64,000 nucleotides of DNA from NCBI RefSeq assembly GCF_029960665.1, contig NZ_JASBRB010000003.1:124001-188000 (forward strand), given 5' to 3'. The DNA comes from Pseudarthrobacter sp. AL07 (GTDB lineage: Bacteria > Actinomycetota > Actinomycetes > Actinomycetales > Micrococcaceae). The position numbers and the translations under genes were made by a program. Below, in pieces: positions 37,601 to 47,813 of the stretch (its first letter is position 1; each line of letters starts with the position of its first letter). A model generated the notes under the pieces. It did not search any database, was not told the DNA's origin, and was given only the letters and a program-made list of their open reading frames with translations.

Positions 37601-38853
37601 AGTTGGAGGGCGAACGTCACCTGAGCATCAACCCACCAGCGTGATCCGGCGGCGTTTTGACCGTTGCCGGCGGCTGACGGATCTGCCTGCAGTGGCTCGG
37701 GGAACCACAGTGTCAGCCTTTTCGGTAGGAGCGCCAGTCCCCCTGCCTGTGCGCCGAACAGTACGCCGGCGGCGAGCAGGGCATCGGTCCCCCGGCCGGT
37801 CAGATGCCAAATTTCGACGGCGGCAGCCAGGGTCAGGGCGCCGCGTGCTGCGTAGAAGTTGATCAGCCGGAACCGCCCCGGAACAACGGCCATAAGGGCG
37901 AAATAAATACCGCACATGCCGATGACCAGCGCGTACTCAGCTTTGTCCAAGAGCAACGGTACGCAGGTCGCAGCAGCCGCAACGGCGGGAACCACCAACG
38001 GGTGCAAGACCATCAGCGGTCTGACATACACCGGCGGCAACCAGCCCGGCCGGGCGAGGGCAAGGCCCGTCAGCAGCACGGCCACGGCTATAAGTACCGC
38101 GAAGTACCAGACGAGCGCCCCACCCATGATGGAAACGCCGGAGAACGCCGTGGAGGCCACAAACGTGAGGGAAAAGTACACCAGGACCCTGCTCTCGAGC
38201 CGGATCGCTGCCGCAACGTAGGCAGCAGTACCAATCAATGACGTGATCAGCCAGGCGGCTGGGCCGTGATGCAGCGCAAAGTTGTAGAGCGCCAGGCCGG
38301 TCACGGGAACCAGGGCGAGCCCGGTTCCGGTGAATGCCACCGCGGCCGGCTTCAGCCGCGGGACCCTTGCATGCAGTGCAAATCCCGCGCCATAGAACAG
38401 CGCCGTAACAGCGCAGATACCGGCAAAGCGCAACGTGGGCGGAAGGCTCGTGCCGATGAAGAGTGCAGCGGCAGCAACCAGCAGCAGGCTGGCCACATAG
38501 AGCGTGATGTTGATGTTCTGCCGGTCCCGCTTTTCACGCCGGGCCTGGCGCTGGGCCGGTGTCTCCGGGTATGCCTGGAACGAAGCTGCCGGGGCCTGCG
38601 GCGGAAACCGCTGTGGCACCGGCGCGCTGGGCGATGGAGTCGAAAAAGGCGCCGAAACTGGCGGCGCCTCGATGATCGTTTGTTCATTAGCTGATACCGG
38701 CAACCACTCCGACGCCAAGTCTGCGCCGATGGGACTTGGCGCTGGCGTGGCGCCCTGACCTGGCTGGACTGAGGGCTGGAGCTTGGCCACGGCGTCAAGC
38801 CACCCCTGAAGGTGACCGGCACGGTAGCCCACTTCATAAGATTCGTCCCTCAC
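34639..38853 (-). CDS. Very large polytopic membrane protein (SCO7613-type)
   Basis: 1404 residues from a GTG at 38853, preferred over the GTG at 38886 because GGAGGGAAC lies just upstream. Residues 1-115 are soluble: an initial helix (YEVGYRAGHLQGWLDAVAKL), then a Pro/Ala-rich linker and a basic stretch RQARREKRDRQN. The remainder is almost continuous hydrophobic helices, at least thirty. It resembles the actinobacterial membrane proteins annotated SCO7613 C-terminal domain. No catalytic motif is visible, and the function is unknown. The gene is preceded by a 12-bp inverted repeat. Confidence 0.78.
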   Translation of the reverse strand: MRDESYEVGYRAGHLQGWLDAVAKLQPSVQPGQGATPAPSPIGADLASEWLPVSANEQTIIEAPPVSAPFSTPSPSAPVPQRFPPQAPAASFQAYPETPAQRQARREKRDRQNINITLYVASLLLVAAAALFIGTSLPPTLRFAGICAVTALFYGAGFALHARVPRLKPAAVAFTGTGLALVPVTGLALYNFALHHGPAAWLITSLIGTAAYVAAAIRLESRVLVYFSLTFVASTAFSGVSIMGGALVWYFAVLIAVAVLLTGLALARPGWLPPVYVRPLMVLHPLVVPAVAAAATCVPLLLDKAEYALVIGMCGIYFALMAVVPGRFRLINFYAARGALTLAAAVEIWHLTGRGTDALLAAGVLFGAQAGGLALLPKRLTLWFPEPLQADPSAAGNGQNAAGSRWWVDAQVTFALQLAATTAFRIQEMAVGFFLAVDGYRSIDAGATMPLWVPVALSLGTGMVVATRWAGRAEWAPVAALVLAGIVSPSMGAWPLAGLLLAAAGFWAIRSVFAAGDFQCRLVLGARLALTCAVPVTVAAVMDDSPGRAESSVFALLPALVGQQLLTALLQRFGVRTSAPEATLAVFGAGGALVLIGLPIIEASPDHGLTAVGVIIQLAAALSVGALLVPRPATEPDWFATVWEALPLGMSAVAATVAFQAVSQGFGNVVLLLVMAYLVITATGLRLRQHRWAYWWFARAVATVLALTAFHQLQLDGGLVVIAAEVVRPAAVLVAVLALQLCLPLVAAIRRRAPRGILADAGALVLLQLAGSASLAQAVAADWQATSAAGVVALGAAAAGYYLRKEAGAVWLAPLAFSVLLVLSDGDLLRVELILGIFAVYSTLMVVAEQQRGRKGWYFVAARVLTAGLALVLSYDITASPTVVSVTFALVLAAQHAVRWVMRSRLVDIPFQQAAVWITLAGQALLPLAYVSRPVGVGLLEQDDDGGRWVVLLELLMLLVSAVLARRLFSARGALYFAVYAALFGVLALGPLFTFGGTVLLFPVLSHTGTAVALLGVALLAAAAGILRQQKNVGRQDGLPQNGSNQNAGAADVEHWLWLVTAGSFAGVGLLISPLAADWVTGAAVLALSAVCFAASHVEELPVLYPPAALAALGGSVALAAEAYQDVPGAWGGFLPWLTGAGAASAALYAVRLVRRVPLQAEPVRRWSLAGTAFLGLVLTVFVGIRHEATSWTAAAVLAAAVGVSYREAPARVRRIALEVGALLLTVAIQRAAIFELDAPEDRTGRLLTDLPSPFWVVQWYVLLAAVLGGLRYLAGNQAAGRLLVGAASVLLSLSGLGIVFGGNAGQQLWVLVLLALLLMAGLGLGERLFVCWGASGVAACILWAMRQYTFLLLAFIAAGLIVFAVWRLNRGTAGQAPDSGPDMTPGPESNPLSRDGREPSHRH

Positions 38854-38884
38854 GGCGTTCCCTCCAAAGGGCAGGCCTGCCTGC

Positions 38885-38913
38885 ACAGTTAATCCATTGA
38901 TTGGATTAACTGT
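38885..38913 (-). promoter_or_regulatory. Perfect inverted repeat, candidate operator
   Basis: ACAGTTAATCCA (38885-38896) and its exact complement (38902-38913) are separated by 5 nt. It lies about 30 nt before the GTG of the giant membrane protein gene. TTACAG and TTAACT, with a 17-nt spacer, fall within it on the minus strand, so it may cover the promoter. Confidence 0.5.
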
Positions 38914-38923
38914 AACAAAGAAC

Positions 38924-38949
38924 AGCCCCGCTGCACTAGCAGCGGGGCT
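38924..38949 (-). terminator. tuf terminator
   Basis: 11-bp perfect arms (38924-38934, 38939-38949) with an ACTA loop; on the minus strand a T-rich tail (GTTCTTTGTT) follows. It ends the str operon. Confidence 0.85.
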
Positions 38950-39007
38950 ATTCCAAACTTTGCGTCAGGCCGTCAGACGGCCATCGGCTCCGTAATCAAC
39001 AAGTAAA

Positions 39008-40198
39008 TTACTTGACGATCTTGGTAACGCGTCCTGAACCAACGGTGCGGCCGCCTTCGCGGATAGCGAAGCCGAGGCCCTCTTCCATGGCGATGGGCTG
39101 GATGAGCGCAACGGTCATCTCAGTGTTGTCGCCAGGCATAACCATTTCCGTGCCTTCCGGCAGGGTGATAACGCCGGTTACGTCCGTGGTGCGGAAGTAG
39201 AACTGCGGGCGGTAGTTCGAGTAGAACGGGTTGTGGCGTCCGCCTTCATCCTTGGAGAGGATGTAGACGTTGGCCTCGAAGTCGGTGTGCGGGGTAATGG
39301 AACCCGGCTTGACGACAACCTGGCCACGCTCTACGTCATCACGCTTCAGACCGCGGAGCAGGAGGCCACAGTTCTCGCCGGCCCATGCTTCGTCGAGCTG
39401 CTTGTGGAACATCTCGATACCGGTAACCGTGGTCTTCTGGACCGGGCGGATGCCGACGATCTCGACCTCAGAGTTGATGGCGAGGGTTCCACGCTCGGCG
39501 CGGCCCGTTACAACGGTGCCACGGCCGGTGATCGTGAAGACATCTTCGATCGGCATCAGGAACGGCTTGTCACGGTCGCGTACGGGGTCCGGAACGGACT
39601 CGTCGACGGCTGCCATGAGGTCCTCAACGGACTTGACCCAGATGGGGTCGCCTTCGAGAGCCTTCAGACCGGAAACGCGAACAACCGGAGCTTCATCGCC
39701 ATCGAAGCCCTGAGCCGAAAGCAGCTCACGAACTTCCATTTCAACGAGGTCCAACAGTTCTTCGTCATCAACCATGTCGGACTTGTTCAGCGCAACCAGC
39801 AGGTAGGGAACGCCAACCTGGCGGGCAAGCAGAACGTGCTCGCGGGTCTGAGCCATCGGGCCGTCAGTGGCGGCAACCACGAGGATTGCACCGTCCATCT
39901 GTGCAGCACCGGTGATCATGTTCTTGATGTAGTCAGCGTGACCCGGAGCGTCTACGTGTGCGTAGTGGCGCTTCTCGGTCTGGTACTCAACGTGGGAAAT
40001 GTTAATCGTGATGCCACGCTGGCGCTCTTCCGGAGCAGAGTCAATCGACGCGAAGTCGCGCTGCTCGTTGAGAGTCGGGTACTTGTCGTACAGCACCTTG
40101 GAAATGGCGGCAGTCAGCGTCGTCTTACCGTGGTCAACGTGACCAATGGTGCCGATGTTGACGTGCGGCTTAGTCCGCTCGAACTTTGCCTTTGCCAC
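39008..40198 (-). CDS. tuf: Elongation factor Tu
   Basis: 396 residues. G1 [12 protein letters not shown]2 ([12 protein letters not shown]), G3 [12 protein letters not shown], and NKSD are intact. EF-Tu delivers aminoacyl-tRNA to the ribosome. It is 245 nt after fusA, the usual last gene of the str operon, and may have an extra promoter. Confidence 0.99.
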   Translation of the reverse strand: MAKAKFERTKPHVNIGTIGHVDHGKTTLTAAISKVLYDKYPTLNEQRDFASIDSAPEERQRGITINISHVEYQTEKRHYAHVDAPGHADYIKNMITGAAQMDGAILVVAATDGPMAQTREHVLLARQVGVPYLLVALNKSDMVDDEELLDLVEMEVRELLSAQGFDGDEAPVVRVSGLKALEGDPIWVKSVEDLMAAVDESVPDPVRDRDKPFLMPIEDVFTITGRGTVVTGRAERGTLAINSEVEIVGIRPVQKTTVTGIEMFHKQLDEAWAGENCGLLLRGLKRDDVERGQVVVKPGSITPHTDFEANVYILSKDEGGRHNPFYSNYRPQFYFRTTDVTGVITLPEGTEMVMPGDNTEMTVALIQPIAMEEGLGFAIREGGRTVGSGRVTKIVK

Positions 40199-40339
40199 AG
40201 GTTCCTCCTAGAACGTTTTCAAATGACTTACCCTTCAGCCGCGCTTATCGCGGCAGAAACTCAGGCAAGTCTACTTGGGGGGCTTTGGATTGGTGAAATT
40301 GCAGATTCAGGAACTAATACTAGTCCCTCGAGCCTGTTC

Positions 40340-40385
40340 GTGCAGGTGGCCGGGGCCCGGCTTGACCGGACCCGGCCACCTGCAC
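40340..40385 (-). terminator. Long hairpin between fusA and tuf
   Basis: 15-bp perfect outer stem (40340-40354 with 40371-40385) plus an inner CCGG pair. No U-tail follows, so read-through or RNA processing is likely. A TAGTAT-containing AT-rich stretch further on (near 40315) may carry a tuf promoter. Confidence 0.6.
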
Positions 40386-40443
40386 CAGGTGAGCTTCCGT
40401 GAACCGGAAACGCACCCGAGTTTTTGCTGCGAAAGTCGGAAGA

Positions 40444-42558
40444 CTACTCGCCGCGGTTCTTCTGGATGATCTCGTCAGCAAATGCCTTCGGGACCTCCGC
40501 GTAGCTGTGGAACGTCATGGAGTACACAGCGCGGCCCTGGGTCTTCGAACGCAGGTCACCGATGTAGCCGAACATGCCGGACAGCGGGACGTGCGCACGG
40601 ATGACCTTGACACCCTGTGCATCTTCCATGGACTGCATCTGGCCACGGCGGGAGTTGAGGTCACCGATTACTTCACCCATGTATTCCTCAGGGGTGCGGA
40701 CCTCTACATCCATCAGCGGTTCGAGCAGGATGGGGTTCGCCTTGCGTGCGGCTTCCTTGAAAGCCATACGCCCGGCGATCTTGAACGCCATTTCCGAAGA
40801 GTCAACATCGTGGTAAGCGCCGTCAATCAGCGTCGCCTTGATGCCGACAACCGGGTAACCAGCCAGGACGCCGTCGTTCAGTGCATCCTGGATACCGGCG
40901 TCAACCGACGGGATGTATTCGCGCGGAATACGGCCACCGGTGACCTTGTTCTCGAACTCGTAGAGCTCGCCTTCGGAAGTGTCCAGCGGCCCAATGGCAA
41001 TCTGGATCTTTGCGAACTGACCCGAACCACCGGTCTGCTTCTTGTGCGTGTAGTCGTGACGCGCAACAACATTCTTGATGGTTTCGCGGTAAGCGACCTG
41101 CGGCTTGCCGACGTTAGCCTCGACCTTGAACTCGCGGCGCATGCGGTCCACCAGGATATCCAGGTGGAGCTCGCCCATGCCGGCGATGATGGTCTGACCG
41201 GTGTCCTCGTTGAGGGAGACCTGGAAGGTCGGGTCCTCAGCAGAGAGCTTCTGGATAGCCAGTGAGAGCTTCTCCTGGTCACCCTTGGTGTTCGGTTCGA
41301 TGGCAACCGAGATCACGGGCTCCGGGAAGCTCATGGACTCGAGGACAATCTGGTTCGCGGAGTCACACAGGGTGTCGCCCGTGGTTGTGTCCTTCAGCCC
41401 GATCGCTGCGTAGATGTGGCCCGCGGTAGCGCCCTCAACGGGCATTTCCTTGTTGGCGTGCATCTGGAACAGCTTGCCGATGCGCTCCTTCTTGCCCTTG
41501 GTGGAGTTGACCACCTGAGCACCCGCTTCGACGTGACCGGAGTACACGCGGATGAAGGTGAGCTGGCCGAAGAACGGGTGCGCAGCAATCTTGAACGCCA
41601 GAGCCGAGAACGGCTCCTCGGAGGAAGGCGCGCGCGTGAGTTCCTTCTCTTCGTCGCGAGGATCGTGACCGATCATCGGCGGGACGTCGAGCGGGTTCGG
41701 CAGGTAGTCAACCACGGCGTCAAGCATCGGCTGAACGCCGCGGTTCTTGAACGCGGAGCCACAGAAGACCGGGTAGAGCTCAGAGTTGATCGTCATCTTG
41801 CGGATGCCGGCCTTGAGCTCCTCGACGGTGAGTTCTTCACCCTCAAGGTACTTCTCCATGAGCTCTTCGGTAGCGTCAGCCACCGTCTCAACGAGGGCAG
41901 CCCGGTATTCCTTGGCCTTCTCCAGCAGATCCGCGGGGATCTCCTGAACTTCGTACTTGGCACCCATGGTGACGTCACCCTTGGAGTCGCCAGGCCAGAC
42001 CAGCGCGCGCATTTCCAGGATGTCGACGACGCCGACGAAGTCGTTCTCGGCACCGATCGGCAGCTGCATAACGAGCGGCTTGGCACCGAGGCGGCTGATG
42101 ATGGTATCTACCGTGTAGTAGAAATCAGCACCGAGCTTGTCCATCTTGTTGACGAAGCAGATACGCGGAACGTTGTACTTGTCAGCCTGGCGCCACACGG
42201 TCTCGGACTGGGGCTCGACACCTTCTTTACCATCGAACACGGCGACGGCGCCGTCGAGGACGCGCAGTGAGCGCTCAACCTCGACGGTGAAGTCAACGTG
42301 GCCGGGGGTGTCAATGATGTTGATCTGGTTGTTGTCCCAGAAGCAGGTCACGGCGGCAGACGTGATGGTGATGCCGCGTTCCTTTTCCTGTTCCATCCAG
42401 TCAGTCGTCGAAGCGCCGTCGTGCGTTTCGCCGATCTTGTGGTTCACACCTGTGTAGAACAGAATGCGCTCGGTGGTGGTGGTCTTGCCGGCATCGATGT
42501 GAGCCATGATGCCGATGTTGCGGACCTTACTAAGGTCTGTAAGCACGTCCTGTGCCAC
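40444..42558 (-). CDS. fusA: Elongation factor G
   Basis: 704 residues. The G domain has [33 protein letters not shown] and NKMDK; domains II-V follow, ending ...EIIQKNRGE. It drives translocation. It is 69 nt after rpsG. Confidence 0.99.
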   Translation of the reverse strand: MAQDVLTDLSKVRNIGIMAHIDAGKTTTTERILFYTGVNHKIGETHDGASTTDWMEQEKERGITITSAAVTCFWDNNQINIIDTPGHVDFTVEVERSLRVLDGAVAVFDGKEGVEPQSETVWRQADKYNVPRICFVNKMDKLGADFYYTVDTIISRLGAKPLVMQLPIGAENDFVGVVDILEMRALVWPGDSKGDVTMGAKYEVQEIPADLLEKAKEYRAALVETVADATEELMEKYLEGEELTVEELKAGIRKMTINSELYPVFCGSAFKNRGVQPMLDAVVDYLPNPLDVPPMIGHDPRDEEKELTRAPSSEEPFSALAFKIAAHPFFGQLTFIRVYSGHVEAGAQVVNSTKGKKERIGKLFQMHANKEMPVEGATAGHIYAAIGLKDTTTGDTLCDSANQIVLESMSFPEPVISVAIEPNTKGDQEKLSLAIQKLSAEDPTFQVSLNEDTGQTIIAGMGELHLDILVDRMRREFKVEANVGKPQVAYRETIKNVVARHDYTHKKQTGGSGQFAKIQIAIGPLDTSEGELYEFENKVTGGRIPREYIPSVDAGIQDALNDGVLAGYPVVGIKATLIDGAYHDVDSSEMAFKIAGRMAFKEAARKANPILLEPLMDVEVRTPEEYMGEVIGDLNSRRGQMQSMEDAQGVKVIRAHVPLSGMFGYIGDLRSKTQGRAVYSMTFHSYAEVPKAFADEIIQKNRGE

Positions 42559-42627
42559 GGTGTCTCCCTTTCGGATGGACTACGCGTTCGCCGCCGGCTC
42601 AGTCGAGCCGGCGGCGTCCGGGAAGTA

Positions 42628-43098
42628 TTACCAGCGGTAGTGTGCGAAGGCCTTGTTGGACTCGGCCATCTTGTGGGTGTCTTCGCGACGCTTCACAGCG
42701 GCACCGAGACCGTTGGAGGCATCCAGGATTTCGTTCTGGAGGCGCTCGGTCATGGTCTTTTCACGGCGGGCCTTGGAGTAGCCAACCAGCCAACGCAGGG
42801 CGAGGGCGGTGGAGCGGCCCGGCTTGACCTCAACCGGAACCTGGTAGGTAGCGCCACCAACGCGGCGTGAGCGGACCTCGAGGGAAGGCTTGACGTTCTC
42901 CATGGCCTTCTTGAGGGCTGCTACGGGGTCGCCGCCGGACTTGGCGCGGGCGCCTTCGAGGGCACCGTAAACAATGCGCTCTGCGGTGGACTTCTTACCG
43001 TCAACCAGCACCTTGTTGATCAGCTGGGTTACCAGCGGGGAGCCGTAAACGGGATCTAGTACGAGCGGCCGCTTGGGGGCCGGACCCTTGCGAGGCAT
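42628..43098 (-). CDS. rpsG: Ribosomal protein S7
   Basis: 156 residues: [31 protein letters not shown], and AHYRW at the end are canonical. It organises the 3' domain of 16S rRNA. It follows rpsL by one base. Confidence 0.98.
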   Translation of the reverse strand: MPRKGPAPKRPLVLDPVYGSPLVTQLINKVLVDGKKSTAERIVYGALEGARAKSGGDPVAALKKAMENVKPSLEVRSRRVGGATYQVPVEVKPGRSTALALRWLVGYSKARREKTMTERLQNEILDASNGLGAAVKRREDTHKMAESNKAFAHYRW

Positions 43099-43099
43099 A

Positions 43100-43474
43100 T
43101 TACTTCTTCTCCATCTTTGCGCCGTAGCGGCTGCGTGCCTGCTTACGGTTCTTCACACCCTGGGTATCGAGGGCGCCACGGACGATCTTGTAACGGACAC
43201 CGGGGAGGTCCTTCACGCGACCGCCGCGAACGAGCACAATGGAGTGCTCCTGCAGGTTGTGGCCGACACCGGGGATGTAAGCGGTAACTTCAACGCCACC
43301 GTTGAGGCGCACACGTGCAACCTTACGAAGAGCCGAGTTCGGCTTCTTGGGGGTGGTGGTGTAAACGCGGGTGCAAACACCGCGGCGCATCGGGCTGCCG
43401 TTAAGCGCGGGAGCCTTGGTCTTTTTGACCTTAGGCGTGCGGCCCTTACGGACCAGCTGGTTAATCGTAGGCAC
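43100..43474 (-). CDS. rpsL: Ribosomal protein S12
   Basis: 124 residues from a GTG ([12 protein letters not shown]) at 43474, the universal S12 start; the upstream extension was rejected. [13 protein letters not shown] shows the wild-type lysine of the streptomycin-sensitive form, and [13 protein letters not shown] is canonical. It controls decoding accuracy. The first gene of the str operon, after an intergenic region with an extended -10. Confidence 0.97.
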   Translation of the reverse strand: MPTINQLVRKGRTPKVKKTKAPALNGSPMRRGVCTRVYTTTPKKPNSALRKVARVRLNGGVEVTAYIPGVGHNLQEHSIVLVRGGRVKDLPGVRYKIVRGALDTQGVKNRKQARSRYGAKMEKK

Positions 43475-43716
43475 TCTCGTGTTCTCCGTTGGTTTGATCT
43501 CTACCTTCACGCTCAGGCGCCAGCCTGAACACAATGGTTTTGGCGTTGTTCCTTGCAGCTGCGGCCTCTGGAAACTTGCGTAGGCGTGCAAAAGTGTGGC
43601 ATTCGTTGCGCACCTTACCCGCAACCCGGAAACAAGCTCCACCCAGCATCATGAGAACAAAACCAAAATGATGCTGCGGCGGCCTTCATCCACTGCCACA
43701 CAGAACAATTACCCAA

Positions 43717-43725
43717 AGTTTAGCA
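43717..43725 (-). promoter_or_regulatory. Candidate rpsL/str operon promoter (extended -10)
   Basis: TGCTAAACT on the minus strand fits TGnTAnnnT, in the gap between the rpoC terminator and rpsL. No clear -35 is visible. Confidence 0.5.
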
Positions 43726-43760
43726 CGGCTGGACCCGGGCCCTTAATCGGGTGTAGGCGA

Positions 43761-43795
43761 AAGGCCCCGCCTCCACCAAGTGGAGACGGGGCCTT
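43761..43795 (-). terminator. rpoC terminator
   Basis: Arms 43761-43775 and 43781-43795 pair over 15 nt with one mismatch, a 5-nt loop and a short CTTTC tail, 14 nt after the rpoC stop. Confidence 0.8.
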
Positions 43796-43808
43796 TCACC
43801 GCAATCGA

Positions 43809-46800
43809 CTAGCGGAAATCGTTGCCGAGATCGTAGTCATCCAGCGGGATGGCGTGGAACTCAGGAGCTCCGTCGCCGCCCAGGGAGTCGTACGAGAAGT
43901 CACTGAACGCGCTGGGGCCGGTGAACAGGTTGGCCTTCGCTTCCTCAGTGGGCTCTACGGTGACCTCGGTGTAGCGCGGGAGACCCGTGCCGGCCGGGAT
44001 CAGCTTACCGATGATGACGTTCTCCTTGAGGCCAAGCAGCGGGTCGCTCTTGCCTTCCATGGCCGCCTGCGTCAGGACGCGGGTGGTCTCCTGGAAGGAA
44101 GCTGCCGACAGCCAGGACTCGGTGGCCAGGGACGCCTTGGTGATGCCCATGAGCTCAGGACGTCCGGAAGCCGGAGTCTTGCCCTCGGACACAACGCGGC
44201 GGTTGGCGTCCTCGAAGCGGCTGCGCTCGGCGAGTTCGCCGGGGAGCAGATCCGATTCGCCGGACTCGATGACCGTGACGCGGCGCAGCATCTGGCGAAC
44301 GATAACCTCGACGTGCTTGTCGTGGATACCGATACCCTGGCTGCGGTACACGCCCTGGACCTCGTCCACCAGGAACTTCTGCGCGGCACGGGGACCCATG
44401 ATGCGCAGTACCTGCTTGGGATCCACCGGACCGTTGATGAGCTTCTGGCCTACTGTGACGTGCTCGCCATCCTCGATGAGGAGGCGTGAACGACGCAGCA
44501 CCGGGTAGGCGATCTCTTCAGAGCCGTCATCCGGAGTGATGACCAGGCGCATCTGACGCTCGGACTCTTCGATGGCGATTCGGCCGGCTGCTTCAGCAAT
44601 CGGCGCGACACCCTTCGGAGTACGGGCTTCGAAGAGCTCCTGGATACGGGGCAGACCCTGGGTGATGTCGTCGCCACCGCTGGCGGAAACAGCACCACCG
44701 GTGTGGAACGTACGCATGGTCAGCTGGGTACCGGGCTCACCGATGGACTGTGCGGCGATGATGCCGACAGCCTCGCCGATGTCCACGGTCTTGCCCGTGG
44801 CCAGTGAACGGCCGTAGCACAGGGCGCAGGTGCCGACGCTGGACTCACAGGTGAGTACGGAGCGGACCTTGACCTCGGTGATGCCGGCTGCGAACAGTTC
44901 AGCGATCACGACGTCGCCGCAGTCGGTGCCGCCGGCTGCAAGGACATTGCCCTTGGAGTCCACAACATCAACAGCGAGCGTGCGGGCGTAGGCGCTGTTC
45001 TCGACGTTCTCATCCAGGACCAGCTCGCCGTTGGCGTCCGGCACGGCGATTGCCGTAACCAGGCCGCGCTCGGTGCCGCAGTCCTCTTCGCGGACGATAA
45101 CGTCCTGCGACACGTCCACCAGACGACGGGTCAGGTAACCCGAGTTGGCGGTACGCAGCGCAGTGTCAGCCAGACCCTTACGGGCACCGTGCGTGGCGAT
45201 GAAGTATTCCAGCACCGACAGGCCCTCGCGGTACGAGGACTTGATTGGACGCGGGATGATTTCACCCTTGGGGTTGGCCACCAGGCCACGGATACCCGCG
45301 ATCTGACGAACCTGCATCCAGTTACCACGTGCACCGGAGGACACCATGCGGTTGATGGTGTTCATCGGCGACAGGTTGTCACGCATTACCTGGGCGATCT
45401 CGTTGGTTGCCTTGTTCCAGATCTCGATCAGTTCCTGGCGACGCTCGTCGTCGTCGATCAGGCCCTTGTCGTACTGGCCCTGGATCTTGGCCGCCATGGT
45501 TTCGTAGCCGGCGAGGATCCGCGGCTTGTCCTTGGGTACCTCGATGTCCGAGATGGCGACGGTAACGCCGGACCGGGTGGCCCAGTAGAAACCGGCGTCC
45601 TTCAGGTTGTCCAGCGTTGCCGCCGTGACCACCTTCGGGTAGCGCTCGGCGAGATCGTTGACGATCGTGGACAGTTCGCCCTTGTCCGCAACGTTCTCAA
45701 CCCACGGGTAATCCGCCGGCAGCGTCTGGTTGAAAATGACCTGTCCCAGGGAGGTCTGGACGATCACCGGCTGGCCGGCTTCCCAGCCTTCCGGAGCTTC
45801 CCAGCCCGCGTACGGAACGAAGCCTTCGAGACGGATCCTGACCTGCGAGTTCAAGTGCAGCTCGCGGAGGTCGTAGGCCATGATGGCTTCGGAAACCGAG
45901 GAGAAGACGCGGCCTTCGCCAGCTGAACCGACACGCTTGGTGGTCAGGTGGTAGAGACCGATGATCATATCCTGCGAAGGCAGGGTGACCGGGCGGCCGT
46001 CGGACGGCTTCAGGATGTTGTTCGAGGACAGCATCAGGATGCGTGCCTCAGCCTGGGCCTCGGGGCTCAGCGGCAGGTGGACTGCCATCTGGTCGCCGTC
46101 GAAGTCAGCGTTGAAGGCGCCACAAACCAGCGGGTGGAGCTGGATTGCCTTGCCTTCAACAAGCTGCGGTTCGAACGCCTGGATGCCAAGGCGGTGCAGG
46201 GTGGGTGCACGGTTGAGCAGCACCGGGTGTTCGGTGATGATCTCTTCCAGCACGTCCCAGACCTGCGGACGGTAACGCTCGACCATGCGCTTGGCCGACT
46301 TGATGTTCTGTGCGTGGTTGAGGTCAACCAGTCGCTTCATCACGAACGGTTTGAAGAGCTCCAGTGCCATCTGCTTGGGCAGACCACACTGGTGCAGCTT
46401 CAGCTGCGGGCCGACGACGATGACCGAACGGCCGGAGTAGTCAACGCGCTTGCCGAGAAGGTTCTGGCGGAAACGACCCTGCTTGCCCTTGAGCATGTCG
46501 GACAGGGACTTCAGCGGACGGTTGCCAGGACCGGTGACCGGACGGCCGCGACGGCCGTTGTCGAAGAGGCTGTCAACAGCTTCCTGAAGCATGCGCTTCT
46601 CGTTGTTGACGATGATCTCCGGGGCACCGAGATCGAGCAGGCGCTTGAGGCGGTTGTTGCGGTTGATCACACGACGGTAGAGGTCGTTAAGGTCGGAAGT
46701 CGCGAAGCGGCCACCGTCCAGCTGGACCATCGGGCGCAGTTCCGGCGGGATCACCGGAACTGCGTCCAGCACCATGCCCAGCGGGCTGTTGTTGGTAGTC

Positions 46801-47708
46801 AGGAACGCGTTGACCACCTTCAGGCGCTTCAGGGCGCGGGTCTTGCGCTGGCCCTTGCCGTTGGCAATGATGTCGCGCAGCAGGTCAGACTCGGCCTGCA
46901 TGTCGAAGTTCTCAAGACGCTTCTTGATCGCTTCGGCACCCATGGAGCCTTCGAAGTACATGCCGTAGCGGTCGCGCAGCTCGCGGTAGAGGCCTTCGTC
47001 GCCTTCGAGGTCTGCGACCTTCAGGTTCTTGAAACGGTCCCAGACCTGCTCGAGGCGTTCGATCTCGGCATCGGCACGCTTACGCACGTTAGCCATCTGA
47101 CGGTCTGCGGAGTCGCGGGCCTTCTTCTTGTCGGCGGCCTTGGCACCTTCACCTTCGAGGCGCGCGATCTCATTTTCGAGGTCACGGGCAATCGTGGCGA
47201 TGTCGGAGTCGCGGTTGTCGATCAGCTGCTTCTTCTCGATGTCGTGCTCAACCTGCAGGTTGGGCAGTTCCTCGTGGCGGCTGTCGGCGTCGACGCTGGT
47301 GATCATGTAGGCAGCGAAGTAGATGACCTTTTCGAGGTCCTTCGGCGCCAGGTCAAGGAGGTAGCCCAGACGGGACGGAACACCCTTGAAGTACCAGATG
47401 TGCGTGACCGGGGCGGCCAGCTCAATGTGGCCCATGCGCTCACGGCGGACCTTCGCACGGGTGACTTCAACGCCACACCGCTCGCAAATGATGCCCTTGA
47501 AGCGCACACGCTTGTACTTACCGCAGTAGCATTCCCAGTCACGGGAAGGGCCGAAGATCTTCTCGCAGAAGAGGCCGTCCTTCTCGGGCTTGAGTGTGCG
47601 GTAGTTGATGGTTTCCGGCTTCTTAACCTCGCCGTAAGACCAGCCACGGATGTCATCCGCGGTGGCGAGGCCGATCTGCATGAGGCCGAAGGAGGATTCG
47701 CTGGACAT
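43809..47708 (-). CDS. rpoC: RNA polymerase beta' subunit
   Basis: 1299 residues. The N-terminal zinc ribbon ([19 protein letters not shown]), the active-site [14 protein letters not shown] with three Asp that bind magnesium, the trigger-loop region and a second zinc site ([13 protein letters not shown]) are intact. An insertion around 175-230 ([23 protein letters not shown] helix) resembles the actinobacterial coiled-coil insert. It lies 105 nt after rpoB. Confidence 0.99.
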   Translation of the reverse strand: MSSESSFGLMQIGLATADDIRGWSYGEVKKPETINYRTLKPEKDGLFCEKIFGPSRDWECYCGKYKRVRFKGIICERCGVEVTRAKVRRERMGHIELAAPVTHIWYFKGVPSRLGYLLDLAPKDLEKVIYFAAYMITSVDADSRHEELPNLQVEHDIEKKQLIDNRDSDIATIARDLENEIARLEGEGAKAADKKKARDSADRQMANVRKRADAEIERLEQVWDRFKNLKVADLEGDEGLYRELRDRYGMYFEGSMGAEAIKKRLENFDMQAESDLLRDIIANGKGQRKTRALKRLKVVNAFLTTNNSPLGMVLDAVPVIPPELRPMVQLDGGRFATSDLNDLYRRVINRNNRLKRLLDLGAPEIIVNNEKRMLQEAVDSLFDNGRRGRPVTGPGNRPLKSLSDMLKGKQGRFRQNLLGKRVDYSGRSVIVVGPQLKLHQCGLPKQMALELFKPFVMKRLVDLNHAQNIKSAKRMVERYRPQVWDVLEEIITEHPVLLNRAPTLHRLGIQAFEPQLVEGKAIQLHPLVCGAFNADFDGDQMAVHLPLSPEAQAEARILMLSSNNILKPSDGRPVTLPSQDMIIGLYHLTTKRVGSAGEGRVFSSVSEAIMAYDLRELHLNSQVRIRLEGFVPYAGWEAPEGWEAGQPVIVQTSLGQVIFNQTLPADYPWVENVADKGELSTIVNDLAERYPKVVTAATLDNLKDAGFYWATRSGVTVAISDIEVPKDKPRILAGYETMAAKIQGQYDKGLIDDDERRQELIEIWNKATNEIAQVMRDNLSPMNTINRMVSSGARGNWMQVRQIAGIRGLVANPKGEIIPRPIKSSYREGLSVLEYFIATHGARKGLADTALRTANSGYLTRRLVDVSQDVIVREEDCGTERGLVTAIAVPDANGELVLDENVENSAYARTLAVDVVDSKGNVLAAGGTDCGDVVIAELFAAGITEVKVRSVLTCESSVGTCALCYGRSLATGKTVDIGEAVGIIAAQSIGEPGTQLTMRTFHTGGAVSASGGDDITQGLPRIQELFEARTPKGVAPIAEAAGRIAIEESERQMRLVITPDDGSEEIAYPVLRRSRLLIEDGEHVTVGQKLINGPVDPKQVLRIMGPRAAQKFLVDEVQGVYRSQGIGIHDKHVEVIVRQMLRRVTVIESGESDLLPGELAERSRFEDANRRVVSEGKTPASGRPELMGITKASLATESWLSAASFQETTRVLTQAAMEGKSDPLLGLKENVIIGKLIPAGTGLPRYTEVTVEPTEEAKANLFTGPSAFSDFSYDSLGGDGAPEFHAIPLDDYDLGNDFR

Positions 47709-47813
47709 ATGGTCCCTGTTCTCTCTTGTTCTCTAAATTCTGAAGTCTTGGTTACGGGAAGAGGGAGGTGATGTCCGACGGCGGGTGGTCACCCGCCGTC
47801 GGACATCAACCTG

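Larger units (their letters stand above)
43475..43808. other. rpoC-rpsL intergenic region
   Basis: 334 nt. On the minus strand it holds the rpoC terminator followed by a candidate rpsL promoter and a leader of about 235 nt. No gene is seen. Confidence 0.7.

Noticed and set aside
43100..43474. Possible streptomycin-resistance change in rpsL
   Set aside because: The lysine in [13 protein letters not shown] and the surrounding residues are wild-type.
45948..47771. A 607-residue open frame opposite rpoC
   Set aside because: It is the antisense shadow of a GC-rich, highly conserved gene; it has no family motif and no ribosome site.
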